Positions 1 to 10,795 of a stretch of 64,000 nt of DNA are shown piece after piece. Below the pieces are notes generated by a model. The model did not search any database. It was given only the letters and a program-made list of their open reading frames with translations, and was not told the DNA's origin. The stretch comes from Aphrophora alni (lineage: Eukaryota; Arthropoda; Insecta; Hemiptera; Aphrophoridae). Each line of letters begins with the position of its first letter. Within the stretch, counting starts at the first letter, position 1. Where the stretch lies: NCBI GenBank assembly GCA_963513935.1, contig OY740774.1, positions 99,703,668-99,767,667 on the forward strand, given 5' to 3'. The position numbers and the translations under genes are program-made.

Positions 1-334
1 ATAAATTTGGCATTTAGAACAGTTATTTGGACGATGTTTAGGATTTTATCGATAACTCGGGAACCGCTAGTTATCCTCCATAAATGCTGAATTTTATTAA
101 AATGTAATCAATAAGTTTAAAACCAACTTTCAGAATAACGGAATTTATTTTTTGGACTTATAATGTTACGTACTCTCTGATAAGAACTGTTTTATCTCGA
201 GTTATCGTTACTCAAAATTGCCTCGGCTACTCACAAATTCTAAAATTGATTTCTAATCCATTTATAATTTGATATTAAACAAAATGAATTACAATTGAAT
301 AAGAATTTATTTATAAATACACAACTTAACTAAG
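1..334. other. AT-rich sequence, no gene seen
   Basis: No open frame, RNA gene or recognisable repeat was seen before the Penelope-like terminus that begins near 335. Confidence 0.5.
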
Positions 335-484
335 AGAGAATAAAACAAGAACACAAGATATCACAAAAATTACGTTTACTTAATCATATGCGTTTCAACG
401 ACAAAGTAGCCATCATCAGTGTTGCATGAGCTACAATAACTAAACTATACTAACCTAGCACTGCGCCAACCCCAGTATTTATAC
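335..484 (-). repeat. Penelope-like terminal repeat remnant, copy 1
   Basis: The minus strand reads, in order, a TATA-like GTATAAATAC (475-484), a stretch shared with the 6.1-6.3 kb copies (TTTAGTTATTGTAGCTCATG), the hammerhead-like motif (383-423), and a downstream segment AAGTAAACGTAATTTTTGTG that also recurs at 6.1 kb. The shared order in independent copies shows this is the end of a dispersed element. Penelope-like retroelements are known to carry hammerhead ribozymes in their terminal repeats, and a Penelope-type endonuclease lies at 14.7 kb. Assignment to that class is inference. Confidence 0.55.
383..423 (-). ncRNA. Hammerhead ribozyme-like motif, copy 1
   Basis: The minus strand shows CTGATGA (413-419), an extra T (412), a 15-nt stem-II region, GAAA (393-396), CGCA, TA and then TGAT (383-386). 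TGAT can pair three of four with AACA just 5' of CTGATGA. Stem II (GGCTAC against GTCGTT) has a mismatch and two G-U pairs, so this copy is probably weak or inactive. The downstream TA fits the NUH cleavage rule. The core boxes are intact; folding was judged by eye. Confidence 0.5.
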
Positions 485-1157
485 AAAACTAAAGGGACGA
501 GGCATAATCCTATTTTCTAATATTAAGGCGTTAAAAAGTGCCTTGCGTCAATCTAAATAACTTAGAGTTAACATCTAATACAATATTATGAACTGCGTTT
601 CGGCCTTAATTCATCATTACTTACAGTTATATTACGGTACTTGTTAATATAAAACGTTTCCCGCACATCTATTGTGTTTAACATTTTTCAACTACACAGA
701 GTTTTCTATATTGAAAAAAAAAAAATTCCCTTTAAGCAATGTTTAGCCATAGCTGATTTATCAGGTCTGTTATATTTGAAGTGGGCAAAGTGTTTTTTTG
801 CTTTTAACTTAACTTAAACAAAGAAATAGAAATGACAAATAGGCGTTTGACAATAGGTAATAAACTTTGAGTTTAAACTACAAAATAAATCACGAAGTTC
901 TCTATGATTGTAATACTTAATTCTATGATTGGTTTATTTCGAGTCAATTTGTTAAGTAGATGGAAATTGTCTTATTGATCACCACAAAGTTCTTTACGTT
1001 ATAGTTTTACAACATTGGATAATTGATGCACATTTATATAAAATGGAAGTTAGAATTTTATAAGCGTTCATTGGAATTGAGTAGATTGTTTTTACAATTG
1101 CGTAAGGGCTGAAAAATGAGTAAAAATTAATTTCAATGTCGCATATGCGAGGTAATT

Positions 1158-1378
1158 AATTGGAAACTTAAAATTGCAGCAACTAAAGTCAAGTGAGAAG
1201 TCTACGCCCTGTACTGGGAAGCGACTAGGATAGCTCAGTTGGTAGAGCATTGGCGCGTAAAGGCAAAGGTCCTGGGTTCGATTCCCAGTCTAGGTCGTAT
1301 ATTTTTCACTAGATATATTATTGTAAATTCAATATTTGCTAGTAAAAACGTATAAGCATAAAAATCAAATAATTAAGA
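1158..1378 (+). mobile_element. tRNA-headed SINE-like repeat, copy 1
   Basis: A repeat of about 220 bp with an internal tRNA-like domain (1223-1296). About 65 bp upstream (from TTGGAAACTTAAAATTGC) and about 80 bp downstream (to AAATCAAATAATTAA) are shared with the 28.0-28.3 kb copy. The unit therefore extends on both sides of the tRNA domain, unlike a plain tRNA-first SINE. The tail ends in an A/T-rich tract without a long poly-A. The short matching flanks (AATTAA) are too weak to call a target duplication. Confidence 0.6.
1223..1296 (+). tRNA. tRNA-like domain inside a SINE-like repeat, probably not a functional tRNA gene
   Basis: The 74-nt domain has a clear A box (TAGCTCAGTTGG, 1231-1242) and B box (GGTTCGATTCC, 1275-1285), a five-pair T stem (CTGGG/CCCAG), and an anticodon stem TTGGC (1250-1254) against GGCAA with one mismatch. 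The nominal loop GCGTAAA gives anticodon GTA, but position 33 is C instead of the near-universal U. The acceptor stem has a mismatch and G-U pairs. The identical layout in a mobile copy at 28.06 kb argues for a repeat head with an internal Pol III promoter. The amino acid identity is not secure. Confidence 0.6.
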
Positions 1379-1975
1379 TTTGTGATTAACAAATTGTTGA
1401 TTATATTGATTTAGTACTGTAGTCCTGGAATTTTATAAATTGAAATATCTGACTTAGCATATGTTTAGGTTGAATTCTATTTTAACATTTATAAAACTTA
1501 AGCTGTCTTGAATGCAATATTGTTGATGACTCCACTTCCTTATTTATATATCTTGATAATTAATATCTTTAGTCTGAATATTCAATTTGTATTAGAACTA
1601 ATTCAAAATTCAAATTCAATTCAAAATAGAAAAATCTGCTTGCTCCATAGCAACTGAAGAGGTAATAATATTTTATAGTGTTGGTATTGGAAAAAGTAAG
1701 TTCTTCTTCTGCACAGATAGTGGCACTTTGTTAAAAATAACATGATATGATTCACTTAATTCTATGATGATTACAAATTTCTATGAAATTGAATATAAAA
1801 TTTTGAGCATGGTAACTGGGGATGTAAATACATTGATTTAAAAAATTATTATACTATGCATGTTCTTTTTAATTTAACTTTAATACAAGTTATTTAATTT
1901 TGTGATATTAGTCTCGTCAACTAACATTAAATTATAATTATTGAAAAAAAGTCAATGATCAAAATATATCGAAAT

Positions 1976-2035
1976 ACAAATTTCATGCAAATCAGTCCAC
2001 TCTTTTGGGCTGTATAATATATAGATATACGTCAG
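1976..2035 (+). repeat. Possible RTE/SINE 3'-tail motif
   Basis: The phrase CAAATCAGTCCACTCTTTTG, followed by a run of imperfect TA and 'atagatatac', resembles the '...AAAATCGGTCCAG...' tail common to RTE-type LINEs and their SINE partners in insects. A similar phrase occurs near 61.29 kb. This is short and only suggestive. Confidence 0.35.
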
Positions 2036-3589
2036 AAAAACAAAAATCATCCCAAAAATCTTATGAATGGATCGATTTTTACCAAATCGTATAATTTACC
2101 CTTTACTTATGTATTACAATTGTTCACGAAAATTAATTTTTATTTTTGAATAATAGAGTTGGCAGACACATAAAAACTGTTGACAAATCATCGCCTCTAA
2201 ATCTAGAAATGGAATTAAAAAGCTGGAATACTAAAAAGAAATAGATTATTTACATAAACATAACACCAGAATGACGTCACATGAAACCCAAGTCAAGCAG
2301 GTATTAAGACAATACGCCTGTATCTCTATTGTCTAACTGGACATGCACGTTCCACTTAGGGCTTGTGCTAGACCTATACATTTACAAACTTATACTAGTA
2401 GTGTAGCTAAACTTCTCGTTGGAAGCATAAATAATCCGACTTCTGTTTATATACAAAAACAACAAAAAATACAAGTTTATATCCAAAAATACAAGTTGAG
2501 TAACGTTTTAGAAGCAATCACAAGTAACTAAATAACTGCTTGGTAAACGAAAGCATATTTGATATTGTAATAACACTACGGTACTTGAAAATTCATATAA
2601 ATATATTTAAAAGTACTGTTCTCGTTTTATGGTTGGGTAAAAAGTTCCATTGGAAAAGTTTTTAAAAAAAGTTCAAATTTAATAGTTTATAGCACTCAGT
2701 AAATTAATAATCAGTAGATTTGCGTCCAATCCATTAGAAACGCCCAGAGTAACTGTATTGAGTGGTTGACATTTTAAATCAGAAAATAGATTTTTTTAAA
2801 CGTTGTACATAGATAGAATTGTCTTAGTTCTAAAGATATATAACAAATTATGCTCGCGTTTGACCCCAACTGCGGAATAAACTCCCGAACAAAGACAAAA
2901 TACCAAATGATAAGTGTCAAAACAGGACAACGCTTTGCTCGAAAAACAACCAATGATCACGTGACATAAAATTAAATAATGTTTCGTTGAGTTCCTTAGC
3001 ATAGTGTTGAGTGTTTCTCTATCGATTCACTAAAAAAAATTGAATTAAAAAAAAAAAAACAATGTAATGTGAAACCATATTTTAACCTCCCGATAATTCC
3101 GTTATAAAGAATTGAACAAGAAGAAAAAAGATGTGAATAAAAATTGTATCTACGACTTTTTTTACAAATGTTTGTCTTTTCACTTCAGTTTTTCTTATTA
3201 TGAATTGTTGACGGTACAAGGAAATCTTAATTAACTATCAGTTAAAAATAAATAAATCCTCCTCCCCCCCCCCACCAAAAAATGTCACCATACTTCTGTC
3301 GGCACCTCTGGTACAACCATTTTTCTCTTTCTTTGCATTTGTTTTGAATTTCATGATAGGTATTTCATGCTTAATAAAATCAAGTAATAACATTTGAATG
3401 TAAAATATATGTAATCTAATATTCTGCAGTCTTTGCAAGTTTTAGACACGTATCGTGTTATTTGTCTGCAAAGGAAATCGGTTTGACCTTTTTAAGTTTT
3501 ATCGAGACATGACTCATTTGTCGTTTTCGGATGATTGTCAATTTGGGACAAACGGTCGGGTTTGAGGCATTGTGTTTTACTCATAAAAG

Positions 3590-3685
3590 CCTTTAATTCG
3601 ATGTACAACTCGACCTATGCTCTCATTTAAGATATCCTATTTACTCCTTGTGGGCCGTCCTTCTGAAAAGGTATCGGTCCACTGA
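3590..3685 (+). repeat. Dispersed repeat pair member (partner 12.84 kb)
   Basis: Shares ordered blocks with 12838-12935, including TCGACCTAT, CTCTCATTTAAGAT and GTGGGCCGTCC (GTGGGTGGTCC in the partner). No coding potential or terminal structure was seen. Confidence 0.5.
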
Positions 3686-5210
3686 ATACGTCCTAAAATA
3701 GATTTTAATGTCCATTAACAATGCGCAAAGCTTTGTAGCTCTATCTGTAATGGTTAAAAAAATATATTTAGCCGTCCCATGACTTATTTAACAAGCATTA
3801 TAAACTCATACACCCATTCACATACTTACACCATTACGCAGACACATTCACCAGTTCACAAACTAACGAATTTAAATAACACACGCATTCCAAACTCATT
3901 CATACGGATTAAAAATTACTTTTAAAAACTACACATTTAATTTGAAATCCGCTCTACGTTTTCAACTGAGATTTGCCGCTTCTTTAACTAGTTTTAACAA
4001 ATATTTATTTTTAGTACTTTAAGAACAATCATTTTATATAAATGCAAAACTCTACTAAAATTTAATTGCTAAAAACATCAGTCTTGAATGTGGTAAGGGA
4101 CAGCGGAATAATTTCTGAGAAGATAAGGTTTCAGATAATTTTCAAAATTAATGAAACTCCTACAATAAGACCTTTCATAAGTGTAACTACGGACGGTATC
4201 TTAAAATTATGCTATAATAAAAATTATAGTTTTCCATTTTTGAAAATAAACCTTCGTATGATATTGGAAACAGCTGATAAGAAAAAAAGGAGGAACAACT
4301 ATCTTTTTTTACCGCCGAAAATCAACAATTAATTGTTATAAAAAAAGGATTTTTTCTAGAATTCGTTTCATTACACAATTGACAGAAGATTAAATTATCA
4401 AAATCTTTAAGCAAATTGACGCGTATAGCCCATATGTCAATGGTATACACGAAAGACGTATTTACGGACTTAAGTCTAAAACAAAACGTTGCTTCAAAAT
4501 TACCAGTCATAGATTATTATTTACTTTGTATTTTACTGTATATATATATTTTAATTTTTATAAAATAATGGTAATCCAGTAAACAACAGCCATCAAGATT
4601 TTCAGACAGATATTACGTGGTTAACACATCGAGTTACGTTGTTATTATTCCAGCCTCATCATCTAGAATTCGGTGCCATCATAGCTCCACATCAACCTCA
4701 CGATACAAGGCTAACCCCGTAATTTGTTGAGCTTAAACGAAAATTGAACTCGAGAACTCCACATATCCAACAAGAACGCTAACCATTAAATCAACAGGGT
4801 CTAAAATAAAAAAATACACAAATTGCTCAAAATCATATAAATTTCCACTTCCAAGTCAAACAAACATTTTTTCCGTGACTTTCTCTGTACCTTCTGTCTC
4901 CAGGACACTTTCTTATCTCACGAAGAACTGAACTGCTGATTTTGATAACACTTACGTAATTTCGGTTTGACGTGTAGATGTGATATATTCAGGTACAAAT
5001 TTAACGTAGTAGGCCTAGTGAACCTAGAACTATTTACTTAAATTTATTTACAGTACACGCTGTAACAAAAAAAAAAAAGAAAAAAGAAAGTACTTAGTAA
5101 GACATAATGTGTATTGATAAATAATGTTTCACTAAACAAAATTAATTCATAAACTTAAAACAATGAATGTTCTAAGCATTTACATTTTATTTAATGCTCG
5201 AACTAACTGG

Positions 5211-5213
<3 letters not shown>

Positions 5214-5258
<45 letters not shown>
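5214..5258. repeat. (AT)n microsatellite
   Basis: An uninterrupted AT dinucleotide run of about 45 bp. Confidence 0.95.
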
Positions 5259-5261
<3 letters not shown>

Positions 5262-6075
5262 GGCTTTAAGCGAGAGAGGATTGTTCAATTCGGCAGACTT
5301 TTTTTCCTATACATCAAAATCAAGTTAAGTTGAATACAATATTTGCCCCTGACCCTCCTTAACTGGACGTGAACACTTCAATGCACAAAGGACGAAAATC
5401 TATTATCCTCGCACAAACATGTCACCTGCGACAGAATTCCTTCTTGAAATAGAGTTTTCTTATAGAGGATTGTATTTTTTAAACGTATTTCTCAAATACA
5501 AAACGTAAATACAACAGAAAAAGTTCACATATTTATAGAATAGTTTTAGGCTTATGTTGATGAGTAGTGTTATCATATTATAAACATAAAATATTTCTTT
5601 TTTAAATTGAAACGAAATGTTTGTTTTTTTGTTTTTATTTTACAATATTTTAGCGAAGAAATTATAGAAATTATATTCTTGGAATTGACGACAACCGATA
5701 CCTGCCCATTGAACTAATTCTTTTACCAATTTGGTTCACTGTATACACACGTGTAATTGAAAATTGACAATAGTTCCATTGGGAACTGATAATAAGGTTA
5801 TAAATAATAAAAAATACTCTCATATGTGTCCGTAATCTTCGTGTTACGGTGGAGAAATAATTTGCCCTTATTTTTTTATCAAAGAGAGAAATGAAGTCAT
5901 AATATAAAACCCTAATTAAGGAACAAAACTAAGGAATTTTGTGGTTTTATGATGTTTTTTTTTTATTTGGAAAATTGAATAAAGTATCTCTCATAACCGA
6001 ATCTCTAAAAATTTCCAATAAAACTAGAGTAAAATTACTTTTACAAATAAATATCGAGCTTGACTTGTGAGATAA
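5259..6075. other. AT-rich sequence, no gene seen
   Basis: No meaningful open frame or repeat was recognised between the AT run and the Penelope-like foldback. Confidence 0.5.
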
Positions 6076-6128
6076 TATTAGATATAATAAAATTCGAACA
6101 CAAGATCTCACAAAAATTACGTTTACTT

Positions 6129-6170
6129 AATAAAACGCGTTTCAACGACAAATTAGTCATCCTCAGTGAT
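6129..6170 (-). ncRNA. Hammerhead ribozyme-like motif, left arm of foldback
   Basis: The minus strand has CTGAGGA (6160-6166), an extra T, a 15-nt stem-II region, GAAA (6140-6143), CGCG (6136-6139) and TT. CTGAGGA still fits CUGANGA. Stem II pairs poorly and stem I pairs three of four, so activity is doubtful. The segment ACGCGT is self-complementary, as in minimal hammerheads proposed to act as dimers. Confidence 0.5.
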
Positions 6171-6240
6171 ACATGAGCTACAATAACTAAACTATAACTG
6201 CTATAGCTAGGAGTTATAGTTTAGTTATTGTAGATCATGT

Positions 6241-6281
6241 ATCGTTGAGGATGCCGACTTTATCGTTGAAACGCTTTTGAT
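6241..6281 (+). ncRNA. Hammerhead ribozyme-like motif, right arm of foldback
   Basis: The plus strand has ATCG (6241-6244), TTGAGGA (6245-6251), an extra T, a stem-II region, GAAA (6268-6271), CGCT, TT and TGAT (6278-6281). ATCG and TGAT form a four-pair stem I with one G-U. The first core base is T instead of C, which would be expected to abolish cleavage. Probably a decayed copy. Confidence 0.45.
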
Positions 6282-6347
6282 TAAAAACGTATTTTTTGTG
6301 AAATGTTCTAAAACGTATGTTTTTGTATTCGAGTTTTATTCTATTTA

Positions 6348-7461
6348 AAATTATTTTGTTAAATGGCTAATAAACACATAAAATAATTGAACAAAACTTG
6401 AGCGAATTTAATTCTGAAAAAAATGTTATGTAAAATAAAAATAAAGTCAATAGAAATAAATGCCAATAACAAAAATTTGTTGTTGATGAAGAAGATTTTT
6501 GTTCTATTTGAAATCGTTACGCGTTTCTGACGTATTTTGGACATTTTTATTTTTAATAAATTTAAATCTCTGTAACTTGTGTTTGTTTTCTACTACTCAC
6601 TTTATTTTCATACATTTTGCTCTGAAATATATTCTCTACAAGTTTTATCAAAGACTGTATGTGGTTTTTACGCTAAACCTAAAAAATGTATTTTCTATAT
6701 TCTACCAATTTTCTCCGATACTACTGAAGATACAATTGTGGCACATGTTTATTCAATTTTTCCGATCAAAACACATCTATTGTTTCCAAGAATTACATTA
6801 CAACTTTCTGTTACTTTTGGAGTAGAAGTGAGGGGGAAATATTTCGCTAACAGTAACTCGAAAGTGAAACGTTTTCAGACATCATATGTTTTATGTGAAG
6901 GTTTTTTATCTGTAAAACCAGTTCCCAAATTAGTACCGTGCAATTTTTATCACTTTGTATATACATGAATGTATTTAGTGACCAATATTTTGACGTGATT
7001 TTGTCAAATTTTAAAGTCCATCAATAACTCATACTGAGCAGTTTTAAAATCTTCAATCAATGATACGCAAACGTGTTTTTTACGATATTTTTTAATTTTT
7101 TATTTGAAATGGAAAAAATTGACAATAACATAGTCTACTACCTAGTGATTCAACAAATTATCATGTAAGCTATAATTTACTATTCGATAAATATGATTTA
7201 ATAGTCGTACCCAAGTTTCAAAATGGTGGCTGTTTGAGACGGTTTTTCTGTAGTTCCATTTTAAGTAAATCTTTAGTAATTGGTGATCTCCGTATAATAA
7301 TAAACAAACTATGTAAAATCATTGCACAAAATTCCTTCACTCACCCACTCCCATATAAACCACTCGAAACTATCATTACCAAAAATATTATTTTACTAGT
7401 TGTCAAAAAGTGAAAATGAATCATTTTAAATATGACAAATTTAAATATTAATTAAAACTGC
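6348..7461. other. AT-rich sequence, no recognisable gene
   Basis: Two overlapping open frames of 108 and 129 codons (6499-6968) are rich in F, Y, L and I and have no motif I recognise. They are most likely chance frames in AT-rich DNA. Confidence 0.45.
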
Positions 7462-10400
7462 ATCATTTGTGCTATTAACGCGTCTTCGCCGTAAATCATA
7501 TTTTATTAGGGCTTAAACCTCCTTCAATTGTGCTATTGACACGTATTCACCGTAAATCATATTTGATTAGGGCTTAAACCTCCTTCACTTGTGCTATTGA
7601 CACGTATACAGCGTAAATCATATTTGATTAGGGCTTAAACCTCCTTCAATTGTGCTATTGTCACGTATTCACCGTAAATCATATTTGATTAGGGCTTAAA
7701 CCTCATTCACTTGTGCTATTGACACAAATTCAGCGTAAATCATATTTGATTAGGGCTTATACCTCCTTTATTTGTGCTATTGACACGTATTCACCGTAAA
7801 TCATATTTTATTATGGCTTAAACCTCCTTCACTTGTGCTATTGGCACGTATTCAGCGTAAATCGTATGTTATTAGTGTTTTAACCTCCTTCACTTGTGCT
7901 ATTGGCACGTATTCAGCGTAAATCATATTTTATTAGGGTTTAAACCCCCTTCACTTGTGCTATTGGCACGTATTCAGCGTAAATCATATTTGATTAGGGC
8001 TTAAACCTCCTTCACTTGTGCTATTGACACGTATTCAGCGTAAATCGTATTTTATTAGTGTTTAAACCTCCTTCACTTGTGATATTGGCACGTATTCAGC
8101 GTAAATCGTATTTTATTAGGGCTTAAACCTCCTTCACTTGTGCTATTGACACGTATATAGCGTAAATCGTATTTTATTAGGGCTTAAACCTCCTTCACTT
8201 GTGCTATTGACACGTATATAGCGTAAATCATATTTGATTAGGGCTTAAACCTCCTTCAATTGTGCTATTGACACGTATTCACCGTAAATCATATTTGATT
8301 AGGGCTTAAACCTCCTTCACTTGTGCTATTGACACGTATACAGCGTAAATCATATTTGATTAGGGCTTAAACCTCCTTCAATTGTGCTATTGACACGTAT
8401 ATAGCGTAAATCATATTTGATTAGGGCTTAAACCTCCTTCAATTGTGCTATTGACACGTATTCACCGTAAATCACATTTGATTAGGGCTTGAACCTCCTT
8501 CACTTGTGCTATTGACACGTATACAGCGTAAATCGTATTTTATTAGGGCTTAAACCTCCTTCAATTGTGCTATTGACACGTATATAGCGTAAATCATATT
8601 TGATTAGGGCTTAAACCTCCTTCAATTGTGCTATTGACACGTATATAGCGTAAATCATATTTGATTAGGGCTTAAACCTCCTTCAATTGTGCTATTGACA
8701 CGTATATAGCGTAAATCATATTTGATTAGGGCTTAAACCTCCTTCAATTGTGCTATTGACACGTAGATAGCGTAAATCATATTTGATTAGGGCTTAAACC
8801 TCCTTCAATTGTGCTATTGACACGTATTCACCGTAAATCATATTTGATTAGGGCTTGAAACTCCTTCACTTGTGCTATTGACACGTATACAGCGTAAATC
8901 GTATTTTATTAGGGCTTAAACCTCCTTCAATTGTGCTATTGACACGTATATAGCGTAAATCATATTTGATTAGGGCTTAAACCTCCTTCAATTGTGCTAT
9001 TGACACGTATTCACCGTAAATCATATTTGATTAGGGCTTAAACCTCCTTCACTTGTGCTATTGACACGTATACAGCGTAAATCATATTTGATTAGGGCTT
9101 AAACCTCCTTCAATTGTGCTATTGACACAAATTCAGCGTAAATCATATTTGATTAGGGCTTATACCTCCTTTATTTGTGCTATTGACACGTATTCACCGT
9201 AAATCATATTTTATTATGGCTTAAACCTCCTTCACTTGTGCTATTGGCACGTATTCAGCGTAAATCGTATGTTATTAGTGTTTAAACCTCCTTCACTTGT
9301 GCTATTGGCACGTATTCAGCGTAAATCGTATTTTAGTAGTGTTTTAACATCCTTCACTTGTGTTATTGACATGTATTCAGCGTAAATCGTACTTGATTAG
9401 GGCTTAAACCTCCTTCACTTGTGTTATTGACATGTATTCAGCGTAAATCATATTTGATTATGGCTTAAACCTCCTTCACTTGTGTTATTGACATGTATTC
9501 AGCGTAAATCATATTTGATTATAGCTTAAACCTCCTTCACTTGTGTTATTGACATGTATTCAGCGTAAATCATATTTGATTATGGCTTAAACCTCCTTCA
9601 CTTGTGTTATTGACATGTATTCAGCGTAAATCATATTTGATTATGGCTTAAAACTCCTTCACTTGTGTTATTGACATGTATTCAGCGTAAATCATATTTG
9701 ATTATGGCTTAAACCTCCTTCACTTGTGTTATTGACATGTATTCAGCGTAAATCGTATTTGATTATGGCTTAAACCTCCTTCACTTGTGTTATTGACATG
9801 TATTCAGCGTAAATCATATTTGATTACAGCTTAAACCTCCTTCACTTGTGTTATTGACATGTATTCAGCGTAAATCATATTTGATTATGGCTTAAACCTC
9901 CTTCACTTGTGTTATTGACATGTATTCAGCGTAAATCGTATTTGATTATGGCTTAAACCTCCTTCACTTGTATTATTGACATGTATTCAGCGTAAATCGT
10001 ATTTGATTATGGCTTAAACCTCCTTCACTTGTGTTATTGACATGTATTCAGCGTAAATCATATTTGATTACAGCTTAAACCTCCTTCACTTGTGTTATTG
10101 ACATGTATTCAGCGTAAATCATATTTGATTATAGCTTAAACCTCCTTCACTTGTGTTATTGACATGTATTCAGCGTAAATCATATTTGATTATAGCTTAA
10201 ACCTCCTTCACTTGTGTTTTTGACATGTATTCAGCGTAAATCATATTTGATTATGGCTTAAACCTCCTTCACTTGTGTTATTGACATGTATTCAGCGTAA
10301 ATCATATTTGATTATAGCTTAAACCTCCTTCACTTGTGTTATTGACATGTATTCAGCGTAAATCATATTTGATTATGGCTTAAACCTCCTTCACTTGTGT

Positions 10401-10755
10401 TATTGACATGTATTCAGCGTAAATCATATTTGATTATGGCTTAAACCTCCTTCACTTGTGTTATTGACATGTATTCAGCGTAAATCATATTTGATTATAG
10501 CTTAAACCTCCTTCACTTGTGTTATTGACATGTATTCAGCGTAAATCATATTTGATTATGGCTTAAACCTCCTTCACTTGTGTTATTGACATGTATTCAG
10601 CGTAAATCATATTTGATTATGGCTTAAACCTCCTTCACTTGTGTTATTGACATGTATTCAGCGTAAATCGTACTTGATTAGAGCTTAAACGTGCTTCACT
10701 CGGGTGTGCTATTGTGGCGTCCTTAGAGTAACGTATCTGATTATAATCGAGCTAA
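7462..10755. repeat. 61-bp satellite array, about 54 units in two blocks
   Basis: Tandem units of 61 bp, set by the exact one-base drift per 60-base line. Block A (about 7462-9360) has units with TGCTATTGACACGTAT and many variants. Block B (about 9361-10690) is more homogeneous, with TGTTATTGACATGTATTCAG. Inside block A a marked variant (ACACAAATTCAGCG then TTATACCTCCTTTATT) recurs exactly 1403 bp apart (7721 and 9124), which is 23 units. Another variant pair is 366 bp (6 units) apart. Both edges of the array decay in sequence. No open frame runs through it. Function unknown. Confidence 0.95.
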
Positions 10756-10756
10756 C

Positions 10757-10795
10757 TACAGCGGGAATTCGATATGCTGACCACACGTCACGCGA
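10757..10795 (-). repeat. Fragment shared with 30.75 kb, flanking the satellite
   Basis: Immediately right of the 61-bp array, the minus strand resembles 30751-30786 (GGTCAG and CGAATTCCCG in the same order, roughly 27 of 33 positions by eye). This suggests the array sits beside, or arose within, a dispersed repeat. Confidence 0.4.

Larger units (their letters stand above)
1379..5213. other. AT-rich sequence with a few repeat scraps, no gene
   Basis: Only short open frames with no recognisable motif were seen. Recognisable pieces are an RTE-like tail motif near 1976-2030 and a dispersed segment at 3590-3680, both listed separately, plus a short C run at 3263-3273. Confidence 0.5.
6080..6347. 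repeat. Foldback of two Penelope-like termini, head to head
   Basis: Two diverged copies of the 0.4 kb terminal repeat face away from each other. Left copy: about 6080-6199, minus strand. Right copy: about 6212-6347, plus strand. They share a centre near 6205 where ACTATAACT meets AGTTATAGT across about 12 bp. Each arm carries its own hammerhead-like core pointing outward. The arms match only partly, so the duplication is old or joined two different copies. The same architecture appears at 48.3-48.7 kb. Confidence 0.65.

Noticed and set aside
1223..1296. Functional nuclear tRNA gene
   Set aside because: Position 33 is C, the acceptor stem is imperfect, and the same sequence sits in a mobile copy with a target duplication at 28.0 kb.
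6499..6968. Two overlapping frames of 108 and 129 codons
   Set aside because: They are rich in F, Y and L with no family motif or clear start context, in AT-rich DNA.
7462..10755. CRISPR-like array
   Set aside because: Units are contiguous 61-bp repeats without unique spacers, in eukaryotic DNA.
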